Below are positions 22,524 to 31,034 of a stretch of DNA of 64,000 nucleotides, piece by piece; position 1 is the stretch's first letter, and every line of letters starts with the position of its first letter. The position numbers and the translations under genes were made by a program. Source of the stretch: Acetatifactor muris (GTDB taxonomy: Bacteria; Bacillota; Clostridia; Lachnospirales; Lachnospiraceae); contig JAMPHD010000004.1 in assembly GCA_023663635.1 (NCBI GenBank), positions 82,266-146,265 on the forward strand. The letters run 5' to 3'. The notes under the pieces are model-generated. The model saw only the letters and a program-made list of their open reading frames with translations. It had not been told where the DNA came from and searched no databases.

Positions 22524-24956
22524 TCACTCCCCTGCCCCAAAAGCCCTCACCCGCACGCCCCGATCCTCTCGCAGTTCCACCGTGACGGCCCCATTGCCCG
22601 GGGTGTCAAGGATCATCGTTTCCGAGTTCTCCAACCGCTCCAACAATTCCGCATGGGGATGTCCGTAGCGATTGTTCCTGCCGCAGGATATGACTGACAG
22701 GACCGGCCTCACCTGCCCCAGAAGTCTCTCCGAGGTACTGTTCTTAGAGCCGTGATGGGGCACTTTGAACACTGTCACGTCCCGGATGCCGCGCTCCGTC
22801 AGTTCCGAGAGCAGACTGCTCTCCCCTGCTCCCTCCACATCTCCGGTGAGGAGCAGCGAAAGAGTCTGATCCCCTTCCCTGAGTTCTATGTAAAAGCATT
22901 CCGATCCCTCATTTCCTCCCTTTCCCCTGCCGTCCGAGGCGGGATGCAGACAAAGAAAATCATCCTCCCCCGACGACCATGCCATCCCGGAGCGTATGAC
23001 GGTCACGGGTATGGAATCTTTGGCAAGCCCTTCCGCCGCGGCCCAAATCTCCCCGAACTCCTCCTGCCATAAATCTCTCTCAATGCCGGGCAGCACGATC
23101 TGCCCGATCTCCACGGACCTATCCTCCATGGCCAACAATTCCAAGATGCCGTTCACATGATCCGCGTCCCCGTGGGAGAGGAAAATCGCGTCTATTTTAT
23201 GGATGCCGTTATATTTCAGGAAGGGAATCAGCACCCGCTCCCCGATCCGGCTCCGACTGCTGCTGCCGCAGTCGAACAGATACACCTCCCCGGAGGCAAG
23301 CTGCACACAGACACAGTCCCCCTGTCCCACATCCGGAAAGGTCACTCTGTCGCCCCGGTATCCCCGCATACCGATACACAGGACCGCCATCGCAAGCAGC
23401 GCAAACTGCCCGATGCGCCAAAGCGCGGGATGTTTTGTCGTGCGAATCATCAGCTGCTCCCGTTTCCGATATCGTCTCACAACCGCGCCGATCCCCACGG
23501 CAGCCGCCCACAGCAGATAGTACAGCAGGATCTGCCACGATTCCGGGCGGCCCGGGTTCCACATGGTATGGGGCAGCCGCTCAAAGAGTTCGCAGATTTT
23601 CTCATATCCCGCCAGAATGACCACATCCGCCGTGCCCGCGATCCCCATGCCGGGGATCAGCATGGCCGCCAGACCGGCCGCCACCAACACACCCATAAAG
23701 GGCAGGATGAGCATATTCAGCAGCACGGAATACACAGGAATCTCATAGGTAAACCACAGCTGCACGGGCAGCGTGGTGAGCGTAATGGAAAGTCCCGCCG
23801 CAAAGCTCTGCCACAGTCCGGTCCGAAAACGTTTGCCGAGCTCCATAAAGCGCCTTCGCCGCTTTCCCTCCACATAGCGCGGAAGTTCGACCGGTTTCTC
23901 CGACTCTGCGGTGAGGGCGGGCAGAAGCGCGCCCACCCCCAGGATAGAGCCAAAGGACAGGCAAAATCCCATATGCTCCAGCGGCCGGACACAGAGCATG
24001 ACCGCCGCCATCACCCCGAGCGCCGTGAGCATATCGTAGGTGCGCCCCCACAACTGCGCCAACATGCGCAGCAGATACATGCCCATGGCGCGACAGGCGG
24101 ACACGCCGAGACCCGTCATGATCCCATACAGCAGCACGAACAGACCGCCGCTCACCGCCGCGAACCAAACCGGCGCCCCCAGTCTTCGCAACAGCCTGTA
24201 GAACCCCATGCCGATCAGCGTGATGTGGAGTCCCGAGATACTGAGAATGTGAATGATGCCGTTTCGCTGATAGAGGGCCTTCACATCCTCATCCAACTCC
24301 TCCTTGTCCCCCAGAAGGACGGCTGTCATCACGGAGGCCTCTTTCTCCGGGAAGATCCGATACAGCCTCTCCTTCCAATAACATCGCAGTCTGTAGAGCG
24401 CCTCTCTGATCCCCGGTCCCCGCTCGCTCTCCTCAAGGATCCTGACATTCCTGAGCCTCCCCGCGCAACCCATGGTGCGGTAATAGCGGGCATAGTCAAA
24501 CTCTCCGGGATTGGTGGCGCGGGAAAAGGCGTAAAATTCCCCCCGCACAGTCACCGCCGACCCGATGTCCGGTTCCTGTGCCGCGTCGTACTCACAGAGT
24601 ATCCCATCCGGGGATTTCATATGTTCATACAGCTTTGTATACAGTTGTTGCAACAGGGAATTATGAATGAGATCATCCTGCCGCGGAGTGGCGGCATCAT
24701 CAGATAATACAGAAATCTCGGGTATATCGCCCCGAATTTGAATCACAAACGCGGTTCCGTCCTTTTGTATGACCTGTCCGGTCAGCGTCACCGTCGTCCC
24801 GTCAGGCGGGCTTTTCCCCGCCCAAATGTCTCCCGCGCTGCCCCCGCCCGGATCGGGCAGGGCATGATACACCGCGGCCAGGAGTATGACCAGACAGACC
24901 GCGCAAAAGAACAGAGGTCTCCGCATTCCTGCGAATATGCTGTTTTGTTTTGTCAT
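22524..24956 (-). CDS. comEC: DNA internalization channel ComEC/Rec2
   Basis: 810 residues, full length. An N-terminal hydrophobic anchor and OB-fold DUF4131 region are followed by the competence membrane domain (NGIIHILSISGLHITLIGMGFYR region), about ten helices, and a C-terminal metallo-beta-lactamase-like domain with LSHGDADHVNG and KVPHHGSKNS, likely to degrade the non-transported strand. ComEC forms the channel for single-stranded DNA. The ATG at 24956 follows the GerMN gene stop by one base, with TGGAG inside that gene, so expression is coupled. ComEA is encoded four genes upstream in the same direction. Confidence 0.93.
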   Translation of the reverse strand: MTKQNSIFAGMRRPLFFCAVCLVILLAAVYHALPDPGGGSAGDIWAGKSPPDGTTVTLTGQVIQKDGTAFVIQIRGDIPEISVLSDDAATPRQDDLIHNSLLQQLYTKLYEHMKSPDGILCEYDAAQEPDIGSAVTVRGEFYAFSRATNPGEFDYARYYRTMGCAGRLRNVRILEESERGPGIREALYRLRCYWKERLYRIFPEKEASVMTAVLLGDKEELDEDVKALYQRNGIIHILSISGLHITLIGMGFYRLLRRLGAPVWFAAVSGGLFVLLYGIMTGLGVSACRAMGMYLLRMLAQLWGRTYDMLTALGVMAAVMLCVRPLEHMGFCLSFGSILGVGALLPALTAESEKPVELPRYVEGKRRRRFMELGKRFRTGLWQSFAAGLSITLTTLPVQLWFTYEIPVYSVLLNMLILPFMGVLVAAGLAAMLIPGMGIAGTADVVILAGYEKICELFERLPHTMWNPGRPESWQILLYYLLWAAAVGIGAVVRRYRKREQLMIRTTKHPALWRIGQFALLAMAVLCIGMRGYRGDRVTFPDVGQGDCVCVQLASGEVYLFDCGSSSRSRIGERVLIPFLKYNGIHKIDAIFLSHGDADHVNGILELLAMEDRSVEIGQIVLPGIERDLWQEEFGEIWAAAEGLAKDSIPVTVIRSGMAWSSGEDDFLCLHPASDGRGKGGNEGSECFYIELREGDQTLSLLLTGDVEGAGESSLLSELTERGIRDVTVFKVPHHGSKNSTSERLLGQVRPVLSVISCGRNNRYGHPHAELLERLENSETMILDTPGNGAVTVELREDRGVRVRAFGAGE

Positions 24957-24957
24957 T

Positions 24958-25872
24958 TTATTTCTCCAGAGTAGTCACATAGTCCAGATTGCGCTCAAAG
25001 ACCGAGCTGCCGAAACTCGCCGGCACCTCGCCGTTGATCAGGATCTGCACCCGGTTTACATTGCTCAATTCCGCGAGAGAGTTCACAATGGCATAGATGG
25101 AGACTTCCGTGGACACATTATTCACCACCGTCAGGAAACCCGCGTCCAGGTTCACATAACAGACTCCGTCCTGCGTGGTGACGCTGATGATCTTCACCTC
25201 CGGATTCACCGACGGATACAGTCCCTCCACCTTGCCGCTGGGTCCCGCGATCAGCTCCTCCACCACAAAGCGCTCCTTGGGTATGTTGGTGGAATAATAT
25301 TTTTCCCGATAGGCCCCGATGAGCTTATCTCCATCCGAATTGGCAAAATAGAGTTTGACTCTGGCCGACTCGTAGGTATTGATCTCATTGCCGTCATTGT
25401 CGATGAAAAGGTCCGCGCTCATCAGCCCCACCACTTCTCCGGCATTGTCAAAGAGCTCATGGCCGTTGACCGTGATCCCCACGTAGCGCACACAGGAGAG
25501 CTGCGTCAGCGTCCGCACCACCGCCGCCCGCACCAACACCTCCGTGGTAGCCGGCAGATTCAGATAGGATTCCCCCACATCTATGGCTAATTTTCCATCC
25601 GTGAGATTCATGGACAACACTTCAAATCCCATGGCCAGAGGCGCCTTGTACTCCAATTTGTCGGGTTGGACGGACAGACACTCCACCAACTCCTCCAACA
25701 TGGCCTCATCCCCTGTGGCCTCCATGACGTGGGCATGGCTCTCCACCTTGGTCTCGGAATTGCTCACCACATAAATCTGACAGATCTTCGCGTCGGACGG
25801 CTGCTCCGACCGACAGGCGGCCAATCCCACCATGAGCAGAAGACATCCCAACGCTCTCAAGCATTTTTTCAT
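24958..25872 (-). CDS. GerMN-domain lipoprotein
   Basis: 304 residues from the ATG at 25872 (GGGAG eight bases upstream); an upstream open extension of about 110 residues is compositionally unlike a protein. Signal MKKCLRALGCLLLMVG with lipobox LAAC. Two tandem GerMN domains are seen, one around VLVRAAVVRTLTQLSCVRYVGITVNG and one around VSIYAIVNSLAELSNVNRVQILING. GerMN domains occur in the spore germination/sporulation protein GerM and in LpqB next to two-component systems. Here it directly follows the histidine kinase, as LpqB follows MtrB in actinobacteria, so it may modulate that kinase. Confidence 0.85.
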   Translation of the reverse strand: MKKCLRALGCLLLMVGLAACRSEQPSDAKICQIYVVSNSETKVESHAHVMEATGDEAMLEELVECLSVQPDKLEYKAPLAMGFEVLSMNLTDGKLAIDVGESYLNLPATTEVLVRAAVVRTLTQLSCVRYVGITVNGHELFDNAGEVVGLMSADLFIDNDGNEINTYESARVKLYFANSDGDKLIGAYREKYYSTNIPKERFVVEELIAGPSGKVEGLYPSVNPEVKIISVTTQDGVCYVNLDAGFLTVVNNVSTEVSIYAIVNSLAELSNVNRVQILINGEVPASFGSSVFERNLDYVTTLEK

Positions 25873-25925
25873 ATAAAATACTCCCATGCGGCTCCGTATC
25901 CGCCGCCAAACTTTTTCACATTCCG

Positions 25926-27419
25926 CTATGACACGATATAGTTCAGAGGAATCTTCACCGTAAAACAGGTACCCTCCCCTTCCACGCTGTCCACCATGAG
26001 GGTTCCTTTGTGTAACAGCACGGCGCTCTTGCTGATGGCCAGACCCAGACCCGTGCCGCCAATCTCTCTGGAATGGGATTTGTCCACGCGGTAAAAACGC
26101 TCCCAGATATGGGCCAAAGCCTCCTCCGGTATACCGATTCCCGAGTCGCTGACCTTGAAGGTAAAGAACTGGTGGTCCGCGTCCAACTCTACCTTCACCC
26201 AACCGTGCTCTTTATTATATTTGATGGCGTTTTCCACGAGATTGGTCATGATGAGCGTCATCTTGACCTCATCCACCTCCGCCGTCACGGGGCGCATACT
26301 CTCAAACACCACCTCCACATCCTTCTTGCGGGCGATGGGCCGGAGACGTTTCAGGATCAGTTCCACCAACTCGTTGATATTGATGGCGGCAATGTTCATA
26401 CCCTGCACCTTTTTGTCCATCTTCACCAATGCCAACAGATCCGTGATGATGCGGTTTTCCCTGTCTATCTCGGACACGATATCTTCCATAAATTCCCGGT
26501 ACAGCTCCGCCGGCGCGTTCTGCTCCGCGAGCAGGGAGTCCGCCAAAACCTTGACGGAAGTCATGGGAGTCTTGAGCTCATGGGACACATTGGCCACAAA
26601 TTCCTGTCTGGACTCGTCCAACGCTCTCATACGCCCGAGCAGTTGGTTGAAAGCGTCCACGATATGTACGGTCTCGGCGTAATCAGACACGGAGATCTGC
26701 TCGTTGTCATATCCCGAATTGACACGTTCAATGGCCTGTGTGATGCGGTTGAAGGGTCTGGTCATCGCCACGGCGAAAACGATCGCCAAAGTCACGATGC
26801 CAATCGCCAACAGCGTCTCTATGATCACCACGCGGCGGTTCAGCATCTCCATCATCGCCACAATACTGCTGTTGGAAATACTGGTGAGCATGACTCCCGC
26901 CACCTCACCCTCCCCGCCGGCATTGGCGGTGGTGTCCGTGATCGGCGTGGTCATCTCGATGTAGCCGTGTTCCGGATCATAGTGGGACAGCGTCTCTCCC
27001 CGAAAACATTTGATGACCTCCTCGGAGATCATGACCTTGCCCTCACTGATGCCATAGGTATCCTTCACGACCTTAAAATTGTTGTTGATGATCATTACCC
27101 GGCCCTCGTAGAGATTGGCCAACATCTCCAACTCCGCGTTGACCACATCCCTGGACGCCCGATAGATCTGCTCCTCCGAGCGGTAATTATCCATATAATC
27201 GTTACTGAGCAAATGGTTCGCCACGATCTTCAACTGGTTCTGCACCGTCGCGATGCGATGCTCCACGGCACGGTCCTCATAATTCTGCACGATCCCCACG
27301 CCTACCACGATGCCGGGGACGATCCCCATCACCAGCAAGACGGCAAAGATCTGCAGACGCAGACTCCTAAGCGGCATTTTCTGCCGTATCAGTTCAATTA
27401 TTTTCCGTATCGTCTTCAT
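25926..27419 (-). CDS. Sensor histidine kinase
   Basis: 497 residues from the ATG at 27419; a GTG four codons earlier overlaps the response-regulator stop. Two membrane helices (about 20-45 and 185-205) flank an extracytoplasmic sensor domain, followed by HAMP, the dimerisation box with phospho-acceptor His (FVANVSHELKTPMTS), and the ATPase with N box (NLVENAIKYN), G1 (DSGIGIPEEA) and G2 (GGTGLGLAIS). WalK/PhoR-like. It phosphorylates the adjacent OmpR-type regulator. The stimulus is unknown. It sits inside a run of competence genes. Confidence 0.92.
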   Translation of the reverse strand: MKTIRKIIELIRQKMPLRSLRLQIFAVLLVMGIVPGIVVGVGIVQNYEDRAVEHRIATVQNQLKIVANHLLSNDYMDNYRSEEQIYRASRDVVNAELEMLANLYEGRVMIINNNFKVVKDTYGISEGKVMISEEVIKCFRGETLSHYDPEHGYIEMTTPITDTTANAGGEGEVAGVMLTSISNSSIVAMMEMLNRRVVIIETLLAIGIVTLAIVFAVAMTRPFNRITQAIERVNSGYDNEQISVSDYAETVHIVDAFNQLLGRMRALDESRQEFVANVSHELKTPMTSVKVLADSLLAEQNAPAELYREFMEDIVSEIDRENRIITDLLALVKMDKKVQGMNIAAININELVELILKRLRPIARKKDVEVVFESMRPVTAEVDEVKMTLIMTNLVENAIKYNKEHGWVKVELDADHQFFTFKVSDSGIGIPEEALAHIWERFYRVDKSHSREIGGTGLGLAISKSAVLLHKGTLMVDSVEGEGTCFTVKIPLNYIVS

Positions 27420-27430
27420 CCCCGGTCCCA

Positions 27431-28126
27431 CTAATCATTCAAATAATAATACCCCACGCCCCATTTGGTGTGAACATATTTGGGCTCACTGGGATTGTCC
27501 TCGATCTTTTCGCGCAGTCTTCGGATATGTACGTCCACGGTGCGCACGTCACCCGGATAGTCCGCCCCCCATACCAGTTTCAGAAGGGCCTCTCTCCCGT
27601 ACACCTTATTGGGATTGAGCATCAAAAGTTCCAACACTTCAAATTCCTTGGCCGTGAGACTGATCTCCCGGCTGCCGATGTAGACCCGCCGCCCCTCGCA
27701 GTCCAGACGCATATCCCCGTCCTCCACAAAGCGGCGACTCTCCGTCACTGCGGCCTTGGGCTCCACGCGCCGCATGATGGCCTTGATGCGGGCCTTTACC
27801 TCCAGGATATTAAAAGGTTTGGTGATGTAATCATCCGCGCCGTACTCAAGCCCCAGGATCTTATCCATATCATCCCCTTTGGCCGTGAGCATGATGATCG
27901 GCACATTGGAAAATTCCCTGATCTGCTGACACACCTCAAAGCCCGTGAGCTTGGGCAGCATCACATCCAGAAGAATGATATCGTACTTGTTGTTCCTGGC
28001 GTATTCCAAGGCCTCCTCGCCGTCATACGCGCAGTCCACCTGCAAATCGTCCTGTTCCAGACTGAAACGGATGCCTTTCACAATCAGTTTCTCATCGTCC
28101 ACCACCAACACTCTCTTCTCCGCCAT
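27431..28126 (-). CDS. OmpR/WalR-family response regulator
   Basis: 231 residues from the ATG at 28126 (GAGGGG upstream). Receiver domain with acidic pocket VDDE, phospho-Asp in IILLDVMLP, Thr in MLTAKGD and Lys in DYITKPF, followed by a winged-helix DNA-binding domain ending RTVDVHIRRLREKIEDNPS...WGVGYYY. It starts 17 bp after the comEA stop and ends next to the kinase start, so comEA, regulator and kinase are probably co-transcribed. Confidence 0.93.
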   Translation of the reverse strand: MAEKRVLVVDDEKLIVKGIRFSLEQDDLQVDCAYDGEEALEYARNNKYDIILLDVMLPKLTGFEVCQQIREFSNVPIIMLTAKGDDMDKILGLEYGADDYITKPFNILEVKARIKAIMRRVEPKAAVTESRRFVEDGDMRLDCEGRRVYIGSREISLTAKEFEVLELLMLNPNKVYGREALLKLVWGADYPGDVRTVDVHIRRLREKIEDNPSEPKYVHTKWGVGYYYLND

Positions 28127-28143
28127 CTTGTTCCCCTCTTCTC

Positions 28144-28899
28144 TCATCTCACGGTGATCAGCTCTTTGATCCTGCCGTAAGCGTTCTCCTTGATTCCGGG
28201 CACATTCATGATGTCCTGTGCCTGCTCGAACACACCGTTCTCCTCCCTGTAAGCCACGATGGCCTTCGCCTTGGCCTCACCAATCCCCGGCAGCTCACAC
28301 AGAAGTCCCTCGTCCGCGGTATTGATATTGATCAGCCCCGAGGTCTCATCCTCCCGCGAAACGACTCCCGCATTCGCCTCCTCCCGGGTGGGAAAATACA
28401 GTTTCGTGCCGTCCGCCAAAGTCGCCGCCAGATTCACCGCCTCGGCGGCTCCGTCCTCCGTCAGTCCCCCCGCGGCCTCCAACGCGTCCTGCACGCGGCT
28501 GCCCTCCGGAAGGCACACAACCCCCGGACTGTTCACGGCCCCGCAGACATGAATATAAATGAGCGTTTCCGCATCGGACCGGATTGATCCGCCGGATGCC
28601 GTTTCCGCACCGGGCATCGCCCCCTGCGCAGAGCCGGATCCTCCGCCATCCCCCGCTCTGTCCGCGTCCGTCTCCATCGTCACAGGCTCACCCAACGGCA
28701 GAGTCAGCGCCCTGTCGGCCCGGCCGCATCCCGCCATAAATAAACCAAACAGACACAGCAAAATACCGGCAGACCACAGGAACCTTCCGACGGCTTTCAG
28801 CCCGGCTCTCTGCCCTGCCTTCAGCCCGGTTCTCTGCCGGGCTTTCTGCCGGGCCTTCCGCCCGTTTTCCCGCCCTGTCCCTTTAACTTTTCCATCCAT
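28144..28899 (-). CDS. comEA: Competence protein ComEA (DNA receptor)
   Basis: 251 residues from the ATG at 28899 (GGAGAGGA upstream). An Arg/Lys-rich cytoplasmic head with an imperfect internal repeat (RQKARQRTGLKAGQRAGLKA) precedes one membrane anchor ending FMAGC, which could be a lipobox. After a low-complexity linker comes a SLBB domain (YIHVCGAVNSPGVVCLPEG) and a C-terminal helix-hairpin-helix DNA-binding domain (NINTADEGLLCELPGIGEAKAKAIV). It captures double-stranded DNA and passes it to ComEC. The long basic N-terminal head is unusual and might result from repeat expansion. Confidence 0.92.
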   Translation of the reverse strand: MDGKVKGTGRENGRKARQKARQRTGLKAGQRAGLKAVGRFLWSAGILLCLFGLFMAGCGRADRALTLPLGEPVTMETDADRAGDGGGSGSAQGAMPGAETASGGSIRSDAETLIYIHVCGAVNSPGVVCLPEGSRVQDALEAAGGLTEDGAAEAVNLAATLADGTKLYFPTREEANAGVVSREDETSGLININTADEGLLCELPGIGEAKAKAIVAYREENGVFEQAQDIMNVPGIKENAYGRIKELITVR

Positions 28900-28972
28900 A
28901 TTCCTCTCCTCTCCGCCCCCCGCGGGGACTTTGGAAGAAAGGAATCGCCTTTTGCATTTGCTGACAATTTCT

Positions 28973-29001
28973 ATTGTAAAATAAACCCCTTGGATTATCA
29001 A
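28973..29001 (-). promoter_or_regulatory. Promoter of the comEA operon
   Basis: Minus-strand TTGATA (28996-29001) and TACAAT (28973-28978), 17-base spacer, 74 bases before the comEA start. It is the only good promoter seen upstream of the comEA-to-comEC run. Confidence 0.6.
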
Positions 29002-29050
29002 GCGGGGATTCCTCAATTTATAAATTTTTAAGTATCGACTCCGGCCCCCT

Positions 29051-29482
29051 CTATTTCCACTTGAATACAATGATCCCCGCGATCGCCACCGCCATGCCGA
29101 TGGCCTTGCGCCACTCCCAGGGCTGTTTCTCCACACCGAACCACCCCATCAGTTCGATGACATAGGCCAGGGCGAGCTGCGCCACAACGATCAGCATCAC
29201 CGCCTTCGCGGGGCCCAACATATCCATGCTGCGGATGACCGTGTATGTGATAAAAGCGCCGATGACGCCTCCCAAGAGCATGTATTTGGGCTGCACGGAG
29301 AACACCTGCAGCAAAGATCCCCGCTCCGTCACGAACCACGCCCCCAGACAGACGACCAACGCCGAGAGCTGCACAAAGGCGCTGGCGCTCCAAATGCCCG
29401 ACGCCTTTGTGACTTGCGTGTTGAACACGCCCTGCACACTCATCAATGCCCCGGATATCAATGCGATCAAAAAACCAACCAT
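29051..29482 (-). CDS. Small DMT-superfamily transporter (YdcZ/DUF606-like)
   Basis: 143 residues with about five membrane helices, beginning VGFLIALISGALMSVQGVFNTQV. This half-size architecture with an early Gly-x-x-x-x-x-Gln-x-x-x-N is typical of the DUF606/YdcZ branch of the drug/metabolite transporter superfamily, thought to work as homo- or heterodimers. The substrate is unknown. GGGAG lies about ten bases before the ATG at 29482. No functional link to neighbours is evident. Confidence 0.82.
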   Translation of the reverse strand: MVGFLIALISGALMSVQGVFNTQVTKASGIWSASAFVQLSALVVCLGAWFVTERGSLLQVFSVQPKYMLLGGVIGAFITYTVIRSMDMLGPAKAVMLIVVAQLALAYVIELMGWFGVEKQPWEWRKAIGMAVAIAGIIVFKWK

Positions 29483-29586
29483 ATTCAGATACTCCCTTCC
29501 CGACGGTCTGTTCCGCCATGCGAGTATCTTTCCCTATGGTTGGTCTTCTTATTCAAACCGTTTTAAACCGATTCAGGCTCTTTCCG

Positions 29587-31014
29587 TCACTCCGATATCA
29601 CCTGGGTGGCGATCTGTCCTGCCAGTTCCGATACCAGAGTCTCCACGTCAGCGCCGCCCCAGACCTTGGAGAACAGTACTTCCATCTGCAGTCGGAAATT
29701 ACCCGTCTCCATCAGCTTGGGCAGGGATACGCTGTCCGCGTACTCCAATTTAAAGATCTGCGCCGGCCCGTTATCCGCGTCCGTGTCGATCAGCGCGGGC
29801 AGTTTGCCCGTCCTCTCATACAACTCCTCCGCCCGGTCCTGCACCAGCCATGCGGCAAATTCATTGGCCAGTTCCCGATGTTCGGAATAACCGTTCACCA
29901 CCACCGCCCCCGTCACGGACAAAGACGCGCTGTCCAGTCTGCCGCTTATCTCAGGAACCGCCACGATACCCGACTCGTCACTGATATCGGGCATGGTGGC
30001 AATACCGTATTCATGGACAAAAGTACCGTCCCGTTTTGCCGTCTCCAGACGCCTGATGACATCCGTGGAGGCCACCGTAAACATAATTCTTCCGTCTATA
30101 AAATCCTGTATCACGGAGTCATAGGAGATGGTGTCCGACTCCATGGAAAAGAACTGGTTCAGCGCCTGATAGACTTTCAGGCACTCCACGGTGTGTTCAT
30201 TATCGATATCGATCAGGGTCTTATCGTCTCCGCTTGCGCCTCCCACGATGAGATACCGCCCCACGATCCAATAATTGTAGGTGAGGTCAGACACATCCCA
30301 CTTCATGATCTCCACACCCTCCGGCACATCAAAGGTGTCCGCGATATTTAAGAGCTGATCCAAGGTCTCCGGAACAGCGCTCATCAGTATTTCCTGAGCG
30401 CGGGCCGTCTCCTCGTCCGAGTATTCCTGCCCTTCCTCCACGGCACTCTCCGCATCCTCCGCGGCATCCTCCGCCAACTCCCTTCGGGCCTGCTGCAGAG
30501 CCCACTCCGTCAGATAAGTCTCATTGTAGACCAGAGCGGTTGTCTCAAAATATAGAGGGTAAGCTATATTTTTCCCGTGATAGCTCACGGCGTTTAAGGC
30601 CACCCGGGGAAAATTGTCCGTATTGCACACGCTGCCGCCATCCGAGGTCTCCACGGCCAGTCCGGCCAGATAAGCTTTCTCCAACGAGTCGTTTCCCATC
30701 AGATACAGATCCGGTATGCGCTCCGTGTGCAGGGATGCCTGATTCACGGCCTCCAGATATTCGCTCTCGGAGGTCAAAACGGGAATCACCCGCACATCCC
30801 GCTCCTCACCAAAGTCCACCGCGGCGCTATTGATAAAACCGGTCATACTCTCATCCGTATACCAGAAATAGATCGTCTCCCTGTCGGCGCCGCCGAACCA
30901 AGTGTTCCTCTCCTCGTCCTCCAAAGGCCGCAGTTCCCCCGCCGCGCCGAAACAGATCGCCGCGGTGCCCAGAAGGAGCGCCGCCACCGACAAAATCCTA
31001 TTTTTAAATTGCAT
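29587..31014 (-). CDS. Orphan extracellular solute-binding protein (family 1-like)
   Basis: 475 residues. The signal sequence is MQFKNRILSVAALLLGTAAICFG; the Cys does not fit a strict lipobox, so it may be secreted or membrane-anchored. The mature region resembles sugar-type family 1 binding proteins (YFWYTDESMTGFINSAAVDFGEE; YPLYFETTALVYNETYL), with an acidic insert around EDAAEDAESAVEEGQEYSDE. No permease or ATPase gene lies nearby, so it either shares a distant transporter or acts as a sensor. GGAGAGAG precedes the ATG at 31014. Confidence 0.78.
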   Translation of the reverse strand: MQFKNRILSVAALLLGTAAICFGAAGELRPLEDEERNTWFGGADRETIYFWYTDESMTGFINSAAVDFGEERDVRVIPVLTSESEYLEAVNQASLHTERIPDLYLMGNDSLEKAYLAGLAVETSDGGSVCNTDNFPRVALNAVSYHGKNIAYPLYFETTALVYNETYLTEWALQQARRELAEDAAEDAESAVEEGQEYSDEETARAQEILMSAVPETLDQLLNIADTFDVPEGVEIMKWDVSDLTYNYWIVGRYLIVGGASGDDKTLIDIDNEHTVECLKVYQALNQFFSMESDTISYDSVIQDFIDGRIMFTVASTDVIRRLETAKRDGTFVHEYGIATMPDISDESGIVAVPEISGRLDSASLSVTGAVVVNGYSEHRELANEFAAWLVQDRAEELYERTGKLPALIDTDADNGPAQIFKLEYADSVSLPKLMETGNFRLQMEVLFSKVWGGADVETLVSELAGQIATQVISE

Positions 31015-31034
31015 GAATCTCTCTCCGTCCCAAT

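Noticed and set aside
23157..24707. 516-codon plus-strand frame opposite comEC
   Set aside because: Antisense shadow rich in His, Gln and Pro; ComEC is complete on the minus strand.
25873..26202. N-terminal extension of the GerMN lipoprotein frame
   Set aside because: It overlaps the end of the kinase gene, has Gly/Arg-rich composition, and the signal peptide with ribosome binding site begins at 25872.
26073..27434. 453-codon plus-strand frame opposite the histidine kinase
   Set aside because: His-rich antisense translation; the kinase boxes on the other strand explain the region.
28900..29136. N-terminal extension of the ComEA frame
   Set aside because: It crosses the promoter region and has no ribosome binding site; the ATG at 28899 has GGAGAGGA.
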